Part shown: in pieces, positions 22,888 to 32,460 of the stretch
Layout of the letters: each line of letters opens with the position of its first letter
How positions within the stretch are numbered: position 1 is the first letter of the stretch
NCBI RefSeq assembly: GCF_027023985.1
Contig: NZ_JALVTW010000012.1
Span: 1-40,622, forward strand
DNA: 40,622 nucleotides
Reading direction: 5' to 3'
From: Persephonella sp.
Lineage (GTDB): Bacteria; Aquificota; Aquificia; Aquificales; Hydrogenothermaceae
Made by a program: the position numbers and the translations under genes
The notes under the pieces: generated by a model
What the model was told of the DNA's origin: nothing
Database searches by the model: none
The model's input: only the letters and a program-made list of their open reading frames with translations

Positions 22888-24381
22888 ATGCAATTCAAAA
22901 TAACGAGCGGTCATCTAAAAAATGCCAGAACAAAAGCAGTTATTTCCTTTGTTTTTAAAGAACAAAAAAAACTCCCTGAGGAGATAGCACAGCTTGATGA
23001 AATTCTTGAAGGTGCAATATCAGCCCTCAAAAGAGAAATAAAATTTAATGGTGATTTTGGGAAAGTTCTAACAGTTCCATCACTTGGAAAAGGAAAGGCT
23101 GATTTTGTAATTCTTATCGGTGCAGGTTCCAAAAGAGATTTTGACCTTGATAAAGCAAGAAGACTTGGTGCTGCAGCTGTTAGAAAGATGAGGAATATGA
23201 AAGTAGACAAAGCGATGATTGATGCTGAAGCTCTTTCAATTAAAGATGAAGACCCTGATATAGCACAGGCAATCACAGAAGGAGTAATACTTGGAAATTA
23301 CAGATTTGATAAATATATGTCCAAAAAAGATGAATTTGAACCTAAAGAGGTTCAGATTAGAGTGAAAAGAAAATATAAAAATGCTGCAGAAGAAAAGGTA
23401 AAAATAGGCAAAATACTAGCTGAAGCTCAAAACTTTACAAGAGACCTTGTAAATGAACCGGGAAATGTCATAAATCCTCAAAAACTGGCAGAAATCGCAG
23501 AAGAGCTTGCCAAAGAATATGGATTTGAGGTCAAAATATATGATGAAGATGAAATAGAAAAAATGGGAATGAATGCTTATCTGGCTGTTGCCAGAGGAAG
23601 TGCAAATCCTCCAAGATTTATTCACCTAACATACAAACCTAAAAAGGCTAAAAAAGAGATAGCCCTTGTTGGTAAAGGTTTAACATTTGATAGTGGTGGT
23701 CTTAATATAAAGCCGGGAGATTATATGAGATGGATGAAATCTGACAAGGCCGGAGCATGTGCCGTTCTGGGAATATTCAAAGCAATTGGTGAGCTTAAAC
23801 CTGACGTGGCTGTTCATGGTGTTATCGCTGCAGCAGAAAATATGCCTGATGGTAAATCCTATAGGCCTGATGATATTATTGTTGCAAAAAATGGTGTAAG
23901 CATTGAGATTGGGAATACCGATGCAGAAGGAAGATTAACCCTTGCAGATGCATTGTGTTATGTATCTGAGCTTAAACCTGATGCAATTATAGATATGGCA
24001 ACTCTTACCGGTGCTTGTATTGTTGCCCTTGGTGAATATACTGCAGGTGTAATGGGTAACAACCAGCGATTAATCAATCAGGTTCTTGAAACCTCTGAAA
24101 AAACTGGAGAATGGATGTGGCAACTACCATTTAACGATATGCTTAGAGAGCATATAAAAGCTCCTAATGCAGATGTTTATAACATTGGAACAACAAGATA
24201 CGGTGGTGCTATAACAGCCGGATTATTCCTTGAAAAATTTGTTGATAAAAATATTCCATGGGTTCATATAGATATTGCGGGACCTGCTCATAATACAAAA
24301 GGCTGGTATTATCATCCAAAAGGAGCAACAGGATTCCCAGTTAGAACAATAACAACATTTCTTATGGAAAATTCAAAGTAA
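22888..24381 (+). CDS. pepA: Leucyl aminopeptidase (M17 family)
   Basis: 497 residues, normal for the family. The C-terminal catalytic domain has G-L-T-F-D-S-G-G-L-N-I-K-P, the K-S-D-K-A-G-A region with metal-binding Lys/Asp, and the signature N-T-D-A-E-G-R-L (dinuclear metal site). T-L-T-G-A-C-I-V-A-L-G and a final H-I-D-I-A-G-P-A follow. It hydrolyses N-terminal residues from peptides in the cytoplasm, usually as a hexamer. AAGGAG precedes the ATG. It is divergent from the polyketide synthase-like gene and ends at its own terminator. Confidence 0.96.
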   Translation: MQFKITSGHLKNARTKAVISFVFKEQKKLPEEIAQLDEILEGAISALKREIKFNGDFGKVLTVPSLGKGKADFVILIGAGSKRDFDLDKARRLGAAAVRKMRNMKVDKAMIDAEALSIKDEDPDIAQAITEGVILGNYRFDKYMSKKDEFEPKEVQIRVKRKYKNAAEEKVKIGKILAEAQNFTRDLVNEPGNVINPQKLAEIAEELAKEYGFEVKIYDEDEIEKMGMNAYLAVARGSANPPRFIHLTYKPKKAKKEIALVGKGLTFDSGGLNIKPGDYMRWMKSDKAGACAVLGIFKAIGELKPDVAVHGVIAAAENMPDGKSYRPDDIIVAKNGVSIEIGNTDAEGRLTLADALCYVSELKPDAIIDMATLTGACIVALGEYTAGVMGNNQRLINQVLETSEKTGEWMWQLPFNDMLREHIKAPNADVYNIGTTRYGGAITAGLFLEKFVDKNIPWVHIDIAGPAHNTKGWYYHPKGATGFPVRTITTFLMENSK

Positions 24382-24386
24382 AAAAT

Positions 24387-24407
24387 AAGGGGCTTTAATG
24401 CCCCTTG
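24387..24407 (+). terminator. Intrinsic terminator after pepA
   Basis: Stem AAGGGGC/GCCCCTT with a TTTAAT loop, followed by GTTTATTCTT. Confidence 0.75.
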
Positions 24408-24500
24408 TTTATTCTTATATGGATATTATCAAATTTAAAATTTCCATAGAACACTGTATTTATTGCACATGAGGAGAAAAATATCCCCATCAAAGCTATA

Positions 24501-25103
24501 CTAAGAACTTTCAGGAACGTCATGAACCACAACTGTTTTACCTGCCCATTCAGATAAAATATCGCATGCTACCTCTGCACCTGAACCTGAGGCTGAGGCA
24601 AACATTGTAGGAGCACCTGCCACAAGCCCTGCAACAAATAGACCTTCTTTAACCTTTCCGTCATTGTTTTTGATCATTATTTTCCCAGGTCTTGGAGATT
24701 TTCTGTGTGGGACTACTTCCACATCAAGACCTTCTATCTCAAATTTATGAAATCCTGTAGCAATAACAAGATAATCCCCTGAATATTTGTTTCCTTTATC
24801 TGTTTCAACAACAAAATTTCCCTTTTCTCCATAAGCTTTTATTACTTTTTCTTGGGATTGGGTTACGTTGTAGTATTGTTTAAGCTGCTCCCTGATTTTT
24901 TGTAGAAATTTTTTGCCTTCTATTGGTTCAACCCCCGGAACATTTCTGAGAAATGCTTTATCTAAATCAGAATATTCATCATACAAAACAAGGTATTTTT
25001 TCCCTTCAACAAAAGGAAATTTACCATTTGCAGATGCCAGAGTTAAAGCACATGTTAATCCTGCCGGACCTCCACCTATTATAATTACATCGTATTTTTC
25101 CAT
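24501..25103 (-). CDS. Small single-domain FAD-dependent oxidoreductase-like protein
   Basis: 200 residues, about two thirds of a thioredoxin reductase. The FAD-binding Rossmann start is intact (Y-D-V-I-I-I-G-G-G-P-A-G-L-T, GxGxxG type at 10-15), as is the second FAD motif near the end (V-K-E-G-L-F-V-A-G-L-V-A-G-A). The NAD(P)-binding insertion and the redox-active CxxC of thioredoxin reductase are missing; A-T-G-F-H marks the usual central motif. The protein is therefore a shortened relative, with electron donor and acceptor unknown. The frame appears whole and not eroded. It is monocistronic between pepA and the DUF433/DUF5615 pair. Confidence 0.8.
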   Translation of the reverse strand: MEKYDVIIIGGGPAGLTCALTLASANGKFPFVEGKKYLVLYDEYSDLDKAFLRNVPGVEPIEGKKFLQKIREQLKQYYNVTQSQEKVIKAYGEKGNFVVETDKGNKYSGDYLVIATGFHKFEIEGLDVEVVPHRKSPRPGKIMIKNNDGKVKEGLFVAGLVAGAPTMFASASGSGAEVACDILSEWAGKTVVVHDVPESS

Positions 25104-25216
25104 CTGCCACCTCCAAACTTTTTTTAAATTTTAAAGAAATTTTAAAAATATTTCCTTGCAATGTTTGATAAAAATAATAAAATTAAATCTAAAATTTGGT
25201 TAATCAGGGACTTAAT

Positions 25217-25447
25217 ATGAAATTTAAATACATTGAAAGAAATCCAGAAATTTTAGGCGGAAAACCTGTTTTCAAAGGAACAAGAATTCCAGTTTATCTA
25301 ATATTAGACTTTCTTTCCGCTGGTGAAACCATAGACAATATTTTAGAAAATTACCCCCAACTCTCCAAAGAAGCAGTATTAGAGGCTATAAAATATGCTT
25401 CCGAATATGCAAGATTAGAAGAGGAACTAATTGAAGTTTCTAATTGA
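25217..25447 (+). CDS. DUF433 family antitoxin
   Basis: 76 residues from the ATG at 25217, preceded by AGGGA; the frame further upstream lacks a site. The DUF433 pattern is clear: R-N-P-E-I-L-G-G-K-P-V-F-K-G-T-R-I-P-V then L-S-A-G-E-T-I-D-N-I-L-E-N-Y-P-Q-L, and an A-L-like helix at the end. The family is a small winged-helix-like DNA-binding fold that acts as antitoxin to DUF5615 PIN-like proteins, as here. Its last 17 bases overlap the toxin gene. Confidence 0.9.
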   Translation: MKFKYIERNPEILGGKPVFKGTRIPVYLILDFLSAGETIDNILENYPQLSKEAVLEAIKYASEYARLEEELIEVSN

Positions 25448-25787
25448 CGAGAATATTCCACTCAAATTAGCAGAAGAAATACTCAAACAATACCCTAAAT
25501 CTAAATATGTATTAGATAGTGATTTGCGAGGAAAGTCTGACAAATCATTATTTGAATTTGCCAAGAAAGAAGAATTTATCATAATTACTTTTGATACAGA
25601 TTTCTTGGATATACTATCTTATCCTTTAGAAAATGGTTCTGGACGAATAGTTCTAAGATACAAAGGTTTAAAAATTAATGAAATAGAAGAAAAAACATTA
25701 AAAATCTTAAAAATTTTGGAAAACAAGAATATCAAAAATTCTATTGTGATTGTTTCCAATAACAAAATTAGAATAAAACATTTTTAA
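25431..25787 (+). CDS. DUF5615 PIN-like toxin
   Basis: 118 residues from a TTG start inside the antitoxin gene. The Mut7-C/PIN-like pattern is M-K-F-L-I-D-E-N-I-P-L at the start, with acidic D6 and E7, and a later I-I-I-T-F-D-T-D-F segment with the second acidic cluster; N-G-S-G-R-I-V-L-R follows. Proteins of this family are predicted RNases. With the DUF433 partner this is a complete type II toxin-antitoxin pair, separate in sequence from the VapBC-like pair at 6.2 kb. Confidence 0.88.
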   Translation: MKFLIDENIPLKLAEEILKQYPKSKYVLDSDLRGKSDKSLFEFAKKEEFIIITFDTDFLDILSYPLENGSGRIVLRYKGLKINEIEEKTLKILKILENKNIKNSIVIVSNNKIRIKHF

Positions 25788-25925
25788 ATTCAGAGGAATA
25801 ATGAACATAATTCTATGTATCAGGTTATATAGGAATTTGCAAGCAAAACTTATCTAACTGAGAAGATTTGAAGATGATTTATTTAATACTTATTTTAATA
25901 TTAAGATTTGTTTATGGAGGGAATT

Positions 25926-27674
25926 ATGGAGTATTTAAGACTGGCTAAGTTTTATGACTTTCTGGAAAAGACAACAAGTCGAATAGAAATGACAAATGCC
26001 CTTGTGGAGCTTTTTAAAGAAACACCTAAAAATCTAATAGATAAAGTTGTTTACCTTTCTATAGGTAAGGTGGCACCGGAATATACAGGGCTTGATTATA
26101 ACTTTAGTGAAAAATCTGCGATAAAGGCACTTTCACAGGTTTTGGGAATATCCGAGCATGATATACAGCACAAAATCATAGAAACAGGAGATTTAGGAGA
26201 TGCAGGGAAAATTTTATATGAAGAAAAAGGGATAAAGCCACAGAAAAAGCTAACAGTTGAAGAGGTATATGACACCCTTAAAAAAATTGCTGAAACCACA
26301 GGTTACGGCTCCTCTAAGAAAAAGATGGAGCTTTTTATTTCTCTACTTAAAAATGCATCTCCCCTTGAGGTTAAATTTCTCCTTAGAACAATTACAGAAA
26401 GGCTCAGGCTTGGCATAGGCGATAACACAATAATGGATGCCCTTGCTATCGCATTTACAGGTAAAAAGGAAAATAGGCAGATTATAGAAAGGGCATATAA
26501 TCTAACATCTGACCTTGGTTATGTGGCTTCAATTTTAGTTAAGGAAGGACTTGAAGGTGTAAAAAATATCAAAATACAGATAGGAAGACCTATTAGGCCT
26601 ATGCTTGCCGAAAGGATGGCCATTCCATCCTTTATTCTTCAAAAATTAGGAGGAAAAGCAGGAGCCGAATATAAATATGATGGAGAAAGAATTCAGGTTC
26701 ACAGAAAAGGGGATGAGTTTCATTTGTTCTCAAGAAGACTTGAAAATATAACCCATCAATTTCCTGATCTTATTGAGTTTTTGAAAGAGGCAACACCTGA
26801 AGAGTATATACTTGAATTAGAAGCAGTTGTTATAGACCCATCGTCAGGTGCTATCAGACCGTTTCAGGATTTAATGAACAGGAGGGTAAAGTATGTAACC
26901 CGATTTCATATAATGATGTATCCGATAGCCGGATTTTTGTTTGATATTATGTATTTAAACGGAGAAGACCTTACCCTTAAACCTTATCCTGAAAGAAGGA
27001 AAATTCTTGAAGAGGTGATTAAAACCACAGACCGTATAAATCTGGCCACCAGAAAGATTGTTGATAATGTTGATGACTTAGAAAGCTTTTTCCTTGAGGC
27101 TATTGAAAATGGTTGTGAAGGTCTTGTGTGCAAATCCTTACAGCCTGATTCAATTTATCAGGCAGGGAAAAGAGGTTTCCTCTGGATTAAGTATAAAAGG
27201 GACTATAAATCCCATCTTGCAGATACATTAGACCTTGTTGTTGTAGGGGCATTTTATGGAAAAGGTCAGAGGGCAGGTAAATTCGGTTCTCTGCTTATGG
27301 CCTGTTATGACCCTGAAACTGACCAGTTTAAAACAGTATGTAAAGTTGGAACAGGTTTTACGGAGGATGATTTTAATAAATTAGAAGAACTCCTTGCACC
27401 TCATCAGATAGACCATAAACATCCACGGGTAAACTCAATTCTTACAGCTGATATATGGTATGAGCCTTATCTCGTCCTTGAGATAACAGGAGCTGAGCTT
27501 ACTTTGTCTCCGGTTCATACTTGCGGCTGGGATAAAATAAAACTGAATAGAGGACTGGGTCTTAGATTTCCAAGATTTACAGGTAGATACAGATTTGATA
27601 AAAGACCTGAAGATGCGACAACAGAAGCAGAGATTATAGAGATGTATAAAAATCAGATTCAGATAAGGGTTTAA
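25926..27674 (+). CDS. lig: ATP-dependent DNA ligase, archaeal type
   Basis: 582 residues from the ATG at 25926, four bases after GGAGGG; the ATG at 25908 overlaps that site. Domains: N-terminal DNA-binding domain (about 1-220), adenylation domain with the nucleotide-binding motif A-E-Y-K-Y-D-G-E-R (Lys is the adenylated residue) and C-K-S-L-Q type motif IV, and OB-fold with W-I-K-Y-K-R-D-Y (motif V). It seals nicks, joining Okazaki fragments. Bacteria normally use NAD-dependent LigA; this type is usual in archaea and is known in Aquificae, pointing to old lateral transfer. The 138 bases before it hold nothing else recognisable. Confidence 0.95.
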   Translation: MEYLRLAKFYDFLEKTTSRIEMTNALVELFKETPKNLIDKVVYLSIGKVAPEYTGLDYNFSEKSAIKALSQVLGISEHDIQHKIIETGDLGDAGKILYEEKGIKPQKKLTVEEVYDTLKKIAETTGYGSSKKKMELFISLLKNASPLEVKFLLRTITERLRLGIGDNTIMDALAIAFTGKKENRQIIERAYNLTSDLGYVASILVKEGLEGVKNIKIQIGRPIRPMLAERMAIPSFILQKLGGKAGAEYKYDGERIQVHRKGDEFHLFSRRLENITHQFPDLIEFLKEATPEEYILELEAVVIDPSSGAIRPFQDLMNRRVKYVTRFHIMMYPIAGFLFDIMYLNGEDLTLKPYPERRKILEEVIKTTDRINLATRKIVDNVDDLESFFLEAIENGCEGLVCKSLQPDSIYQAGKRGFLWIKYKRDYKSHLADTLDLVVVGAFYGKGQRAGKFGSLLMACYDPETDQFKTVCKVGTGFTEDDFNKLEELLAPHQIDHKHPRVNSILTADIWYEPYLVLEITGAELTLSPVHTCGWDKIKLNRGLGLRFPRFTGRYRFDKRPEDATTEAEIIEMYKNQIQIRV

Positions 27675-27865
27675 CTTTCAAGGGAAACAAGAAAGGAAAT
27701 ACCAAATACTATAAGACCTATTATGATATAGGAGATAGCACTCCAGATGAGTGATGTTTCAATAATTTGGCTCCAGTTTGCATCTCCCTCATCTGTAGCC
27801 AATTTATACTGGACTCCCATAATAATCAAGAAAATTAAAACCATAACTAAAATAATATAAAGCAT
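27671..27865 (-). CDS. Small two-segment membrane protein
   Basis: 64 residues: hydrophobic segment at 2-17 (L-Y-I-I-L-V-M-V-L-I-F-L-I-I), a short polar loop with G-D-A-N-W-S, and a second segment at 40-60. AAGGGG lies nine bases before the ATG. It overlaps the ligase stop by four bases, convergently. No function is recognised; it could also be a chance frame, but its hydrophobic pattern and ribosome-binding site argue for a gene. Confidence 0.5.
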   Translation of the reverse strand: MLYIILVMVLIFLIIMGVQYKLATDEGDANWSQIIETSLIWSAISYIIIGLIVFGISFLVSLES

Positions 27866-27920
27866 TCTGTTTAACCCCTTAGTTTTAAAGATACAGATAA
27901 ATTTTCAGTTAACAAGGGGA

Positions 27921-28688
27921 TTAGTGAATAGGTAGTTTTATCTTTTTGAATAATTTTTGGGCATTCTGGTCTGTTATTTTTTCAAGTTCTTCTTTATCAA
28001 TATTCAGAAAGTTAGCTACAAATTCCAGAGTATAAAAAATATTTGAAGGTTTGTTAGGTTTTCCTCTTTTTTTCTGAGGTGATAAGAATGGACTATCTGT
28101 TTCAAGGAGTAATCTATCAAGGGGCGTTCTTTTTAAAACTTCTCTAAGGTTATCTGCCTTTGGATATGTAATATTTCCTGCAAAGGAAATATAAAAGCCC
28201 ATATCCACGCATTTTTCCATCATTGGAATGTCTCCACCGAAACAGTGGATAATTCCGGAAGCAGGATATGGGGCATTTTCTTGCAGAATTTTTACGGTGT
28301 CTTCATTGGCACTCCTAGAATGAACTATCAATGGTAGATTTAACTCTTTCGCCAGTGCTATCTGTTTTTCAAAAAATTCCCATTGTAAATTCCTTGGAGT
28401 TATGTCCCTGTAATAATCAAGACCTGCTTCACCGATGGCAACTACTTTTTCATTTTCCAATGCTAGCTTTTTAAGCTGCTTTATATCTTCATCAGTAAGA
28501 CCTTTTATATCATAAGGATGATAACCTATAGAAGCATAAACATTGTCGTATTTATTAGCTATATCAACTGCCTTATATATTTCTTCTTTATCACAGCCTA
28601 TAGTAATAATACAGTCAAGGCTGTTAACACTTTCTATCAGGTCTTCTTCTGTTTTAAGCATATCCAGATGGGCATGGGTATCTATCAT
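27921..28688 (-). CDS. tatD: TatD family metal-dependent hydrolase/DNase
   Basis: 255 residues with the TIM-barrel metal ligands: D-T-H-A-H-L-D at the start, [20 protein letters not shown] and L-E-T-D-S-P-F-L-S. TatD proteins are 3'-5' exonuclease/DNase-like enzymes linked to DNA repair and quality control, despite the name derived from the tat locus. The start overlaps the ftsH stop in ATGA, making it the last gene of the rpsT/tilS/ftsH group. Confidence 0.93.
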   Translation of the reverse strand: MIDTHAHLDMLKTEEDLIESVNSLDCIITIGCDKEEIYKAVDIANKYDNVYASIGYHPYDIKGLTDEDIKQLKKLALENEKVVAIGEAGLDYYRDITPRNLQWEFFEKQIALAKELNLPLIVHSRSANEDTVKILQENAPYPASGIIHCFGGDIPMMEKCVDMGFYISFAGNITYPKADNLREVLKRTPLDRLLLETDSPFLSPQKKRGKPNKPSNIFYTLEFVANFLNIDKEELEKITDQNAQKLFKKIKLPIH

Positions 28689-30568
28689 TCTATCGCTCCT
28701 GCAGGTGCTTCTGGTGCTGAACTATCAGATATAACCTCAACTATGGATTTTCTGCATTTGTTTACAATTGGAACTCCATATTCCTCAAGTATAGCAACCA
28801 TCTCATCACAGGATATTGTTTCTTTATCAAGAAGAAGTTCAACTACTGCAGTTATGGCATCTTTGTAGCTTTCTACTATTTCTTTTGTTCTTTGATATGC
28901 CTGTCTTAAGAGTTTATTTACTTCTTCATCTATTTTTCTTGCTGTAGCTTCACTTATTTCTGGACCCTGTTGTGGCATAAATGGATTATTTCTTGCTGTG
29001 CTTACATGAATTGGTCCCAATTCATCTGTCATACCCCATGAAGCGACAATTCTGTATGCAAGCTCTGTTGCTCTCATAAGGTCATTTTCCGCTCCTGTTG
29101 TTATACCATCTTTTCCGTAGAATACCTCTTCAGCAGCTCTACCTCCAAATAGCTGATGAAGTCTTGCCATAAGGTCTTTTTTAGAATAGATATGTCTATC
29201 TTCTTCTGGCAGGTTTACAGTTACTCCAAGCGCCATTCCCCTTGGGATTATAGAAACTTTATGCAGTGGGTCAGCCTCTTTGAACATTAAGCTAACTATA
29301 GCATGACCTACTTCGTGATAGGCTATTTTTTCTTTTTCGTCTGGGGTAATTGCCATTCCTTTTCTTTCAAGACCCATCATTATTCTGTCCATTGCTTCTT
29401 CAAATTCTTTCATACCAACCTTTTCTTTTCTCTTTCTGGCAGCAAGCAGTGCAGCTTCGTTGACTATGTTTGCAAGGTCAGCTCCAGAAAACCCCGGTGT
29501 TCCTCTGGCAATAACCATTAAGTCCACATCATCATCAAGGGGTATATTTTTCTTTTTAACATGAACTTTTAATATCTCATATCTACCTTTTACATCAGGT
29601 TTTGGAACAGATATCTGTCTGTCAAATCTGCCTGGTCTGAGAAGTGCAGGGTCAAGAATATCAGGTCTGTTTGTTGCAGCAATTACGATAATTCCTTCCC
29701 CAGAATCAAAACCATCAAGTTCAACAAGAAGCTGGTTTAGTGTTTGTTCCCTTTCATCATGTCCACCACCAAATCCAACACCGCTTCTTGCTCTACCTAC
29801 AGCATCAATTTCGTCTATGAAAACAAGACATGGTGCGTGTTTTTTTGCAGTTTCAAACAGGTCTCTAACTCTTGCAGCACCTACACCGACGAACATCTCA
29901 ACAAAGTCTGAACCTGATATAGAGATAAATGGAACGCTTGCTTCTCCTGCAATAGCTTTTGCCAGAAGTGTTTTACCAACCCCTGGGTCTCCATACAGGA
30001 GAATACCTTTTGGAGCTCTACCACCTAATTTTTGAAATCTTTGTGGGTCTTTCAGATAATCTATAATCTCTTTTACTTCCTCTTTAACTTCATCCATTCC
30101 GGCAACATCATCAAGCTTAACGTTTGGTTTTTCTTCCAGATATACCTTTGCCTTTGATTTTGCAAATGAAAAAGCTCTATTTGAACCTCCTGACATCTGC
30201 CTCATCATAAATATCCATAAACCTATAAACAGCAATATAGGAAGCCATGAAATCAGGAGTGTGGTAAGCCATCCAGATTTCTCTGCAGGAACAACATCAA
30301 CTTTTACGCCGTTTTCCTGAAGTATATCGTATATTTTGCTATATCCTTCTGGAATTACAGTCTCAACCTTTTTACCATCTTTTGTGATAGCTATTATTTC
30401 CTCTCCTTTTACCGTGGCTTTCTCTACTTTGCCATCATTTACCATCTCAACAAATTCGGTAAAAGGCACTTTATTATCTATAATTTGTCTTGAACCTATC
30501 AGGTTAAATGCAAATATCATTAAAGCTCCTATAAGGAACCATATTAATATGCTTCTTGAGAATTGCAC
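28685..30568 (-). CDS. ftsH: ATP-dependent membrane zinc metalloprotease FtsH
   Basis: 627 residues if GTG at 30568 is used, which has GGAGG ten bases upstream; TTG at 30577 is also possible but lies only one base from that site. Two membrane helices (near 8-25 and 100-118) flank a periplasmic domain. The AAA module has [17 protein letters not shown] and R-P-G-R-F-D-R; the protease has H-E-V-G-H (HExxH) and a later acidic zinc ligand. FtsH degrades misassembled membrane proteins and some regulators. It is coupled to tilS upstream and tatD downstream. Confidence 0.97.
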   Translation of the reverse strand: MQFSRSILIWFLIGALMIFAFNLIGSRQIIDNKVPFTEFVEMVNDGKVEKATVKGEEIIAITKDGKKVETVIPEGYSKIYDILQENGVKVDVVPAEKSGWLTTLLISWLPILLFIGLWIFMMRQMSGGSNRAFSFAKSKAKVYLEEKPNVKLDDVAGMDEVKEEVKEIIDYLKDPQRFQKLGGRAPKGILLYGDPGVGKTLLAKAIAGEASVPFISISGSDFVEMFVGVGAARVRDLFETAKKHAPCLVFIDEIDAVGRARSGVGFGGGHDEREQTLNQLLVELDGFDSGEGIIVIAATNRPDILDPALLRPGRFDRQISVPKPDVKGRYEILKVHVKKKNIPLDDDVDLMVIARGTPGFSGADLANIVNEAALLAARKRKEKVGMKEFEEAMDRIMMGLERKGMAITPDEKEKIAYHEVGHAIVSLMFKEADPLHKVSIIPRGMALGVTVNLPEEDRHIYSKKDLMARLHQLFGGRAAEEVFYGKDGITTGAENDLMRATELAYRIVASWGMTDELGPIHVSTARNNPFMPQQGPEISEATARKIDEEVNKLLRQAYQRTKEIVESYKDAITAVVELLLDKETISCDEMVAILEEYGVPIVNKCRKSIVEVISDSSAPEAPAGAIE

Positions 30569-30573
30569 CTTTT

Positions 30574-31932
30574 TCAAACCTCCTCTATTTCAAAGCAAAT
30601 TTTTTTTCCTTTATCAGTTTTTATTGGGTAATAACCTGACCTTTTCAGGCCTACTACCCATAATATATTATTCCTGAATTCCAAAATTGGTATGCTATCT
30701 CTCATGTGCTTTGGCACTTTTAAATCTATTAAAATATCTTTCAGTTTCTTTTCTGTTTTTCTACCAAAAGGTAAAAATCTATCTCCTTCTTTTCTACTTC
30801 TAATTATAAAGTATTCCTCTGGGTTGAAATCATCTATTTCAAAACAGGCTATTCTTTTCTCATCTTTGAGTTTTTCCATATCCACCTTATCTGCAAAATA
30901 ACTTTTTAATTTAATACCTGCCTCTTTGATAAATAATTCTTCACCAACTTTGATTCTATATTCAAATCTTACTTGTTTGCCTTTTTCTTTTATAAATAAC
31001 CTGTCGTAAGTTTTGATAAGGACAAATATCTCTCCTATGTCAAAGCTTTTTTCACCTTCTTTGTGAAGCAGTTCCATAATCTTAAGCACCTGTGAGTAAG
31101 ATAGGTAAATTCCTGTATTTTTATACACCCAATTTATCAAAACCCTGTAAATAATAGCTTCAGGCAAGTTTAAAAGCTGAGATAATTGTATGCTTGTATT
31201 AGGAAATTTTTGTGAAATTTCTGTGGCATAGCTATCCAGAAAATCATCATCATATTGTAAAAGGAATGATTCAGTTAGCATAGATTTTTCCAGTGAAGGA
31301 TTTATCTGCTTCAACAGAGGAATTACATGAATTCTGAGCTTATTCCTGAGGTAATCTGTCTCAAAATTACTTTCATCAATTCTGTATTCAATAAAGTTTT
31401 TATGGGCATACTGGAGCAGTTCATCTTTTGTTATAGTGTAAAGAGGCCTGATTATTTCTCTTTCTTTAGGTTTAAAACCTTTGATTCCTTTTCTGTTCCC
31501 CTGAATAAACCATAGTAGCATGGTTTCAATCAGGTCTGAAAGATGATGTCCTGTTGCTATTTTATTAAATCCTTTTTCTTTAAGGATTTCTCTGAAGAAT
31601 TTGTATCTCTCTTTCCTTGCTATCTCTTCTATTGAAGCTTTTTCTTCTTTTGCCAGTTTTTTTATATCTACTTTTTTAACAAAAACATCTAGATTGTTTT
31701 TCCGTGCAAAATCAACAGCAAACTCTTCGTCAAGGTCTGAGCTTTCTCCACGAAGCATGTGGTTAAAATGTGCAATGGCAATTTGGGAAATATGAAAATA
31801 CTCTTTGAATTTTAAAAGAAGAGTTGTTAAGGTGACAGAATCTACACCTGAAGAAAAGGCAATAAGAATTTTATCTTCCGGTTCAATAAGTTTAAACTTT
31901 TTGACAGTTTCTAAAAATTTTTTTTCAACCAC
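30574..31932 (-). CDS. tilS: tRNA(Ile)-lysidine synthase
   Basis: 452 residues from a GTG start nine bases after the adjacent tRNA; no Shine-Dalgarno is seen. The N-type ATP pyrophosphatase motif is [10 protein letters not shown] (SGxDS), with H-F-N-H-M-L-R-G and [10 protein letters not shown] downstream; C-terminal TilS-specific domains follow ([13 protein letters not shown]). The enzyme converts C34 of tRNA-Ile(CAU) to lysidine, changing it from Met to Ile decoding. A CAU-anticodon tRNA lies just upstream in the same transcript. The fusion of tilS and ftsH into one operon is widespread. Confidence 0.93.
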   Translation of the reverse strand: MVEKKFLETVKKFKLIEPEDKILIAFSSGVDSVTLTTLLLKFKEYFHISQIAIAHFNHMLRGESSDLDEEFAVDFARKNNLDVFVKKVDIKKLAKEEKASIEEIARKERYKFFREILKEKGFNKIATGHHLSDLIETMLLWFIQGNRKGIKGFKPKEREIIRPLYTITKDELLQYAHKNFIEYRIDESNFETDYLRNKLRIHVIPLLKQINPSLEKSMLTESFLLQYDDDFLDSYATEISQKFPNTSIQLSQLLNLPEAIIYRVLINWVYKNTGIYLSYSQVLKIMELLHKEGEKSFDIGEIFVLIKTYDRLFIKEKGKQVRFEYRIKVGEELFIKEAGIKLKSYFADKVDMEKLKDEKRIACFEIDDFNPEEYFIIRSRKEGDRFLPFGRKTEKKLKDILIDLKVPKHMRDSIPILEFRNNILWVVGLKRSGYYPIKTDKGKKICFEIEEV

Positions 31933-31941
31933 AGTTTTAAA

Positions 31942-32018
31942 TGGTGGCGGTGGCAGGACTCGAACCTGCGACTCCGCGGATATGAGCCGCGTGCTCTAAC
32001 CAGCTGAGCTACACCGCC
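31942..32018 (-). tRNA. tRNA with CAT anticodon (elongator Met favoured; Ile2 possible)
   Basis: Acceptor GGCGGTG/CACCGCC, discriminator A, encoded CCA, anticodon stem GCGGC/... as CGCGG/CCGCG with loop CTCATAT, T arm GCAGG-TTCGAGT-CCTGC. It is not an initiator: no C1-A72 mismatch and no GGG/CCC anticodon stem. The acceptor and D arm resemble Gram-positive elongator tRNA-Met. The neighbour TilS acts on tRNA-Ile(CAU), so an isoleucine identity must be kept open. Confidence 0.85.
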
Positions 32019-32030
32019 ACTGTTATATTA

Positions 32031-32309
32031 TCAGGCTGATAATGCCTGTTTTGCTGCGTTGATTTTCCTTGCTACTCTTGAAACTCTTCTTGCAGCTTCA
32101 TTTTTGTGAATAGCACCTTTAGCAGCTGCTCTGTAAGCAAGTTTTTGTGCAAGTGGAAGCAGTTTTTCTGCAGTTTCTATATCTTTGTTTTTCAGAGCTT
32201 CATTAATTCTTTTAATAGCAGTTTTCATTCTGGATATGTGGTATCTGTTTAACTGTCTTCTTTTTTCTGCCTGTCTTATTCTCTTCCTTGCGGAGCGTGT
32301 ATGAGCCAT
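32031..32309 (-). CDS. rpsT: Ribosomal protein S20
   Basis: 92 residues, typical size, with the Lys/Arg-rich start M-A-H-T-R-S-A-R-K-R-I-R-Q-A-E-K-R and repeated basic helices ending in S-R-V-A-R-K-I-N-A-A-K-Q-A-L. S20 binds 16S rRNA early in 30S assembly. A strong AGGAGG precedes the ATG. It is followed after 12 bases by the CAT tRNA and then tilS, so ribosome and tRNA-maturation genes share the transcript. Confidence 0.96.
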   Translation of the reverse strand: MAHTRSARKRIRQAEKRRQLNRYHISRMKTAIKRINEALKNKDIETAEKLLPLAQKLAYRAAAKGAIHKNEAARRVSRVARKINAAKQALSA

Positions 32310-32460
32310 TTAAACCTCCTGTTAGTCTTTTAAGGACTTAATAATTTATAATAACCATACTGAAAAATCAAGATATGTATTATATATGATAATCTGCATA
32401 TTGTAAACCTGCTGGAATTATATTATTCTAATGTTTTCAATAATTAATGGAGGTAAGAAA

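Noticed and set aside
22811-22888. N-terminal extension of the polyketide synthase-like protein
   Set aside because: The extra hydrophobic residues resemble translated promoter sequence, and the family starts at M-K-V-Y-I-A.
25801-25857. Short reading frame after the DUF5615 toxin (M-N-I-I-L-C-I-R...)
   Set aside because: Only 18 codons, no recognisable content, and the gap before the ligase gene is otherwise plain AT-rich sequence.
32310-32460. SAM riboswitch before the SAM synthetase gene
   Set aside because: The leader is short and AT-rich with no multi-helix junction or terminator that would match a SAM riboswitch class.
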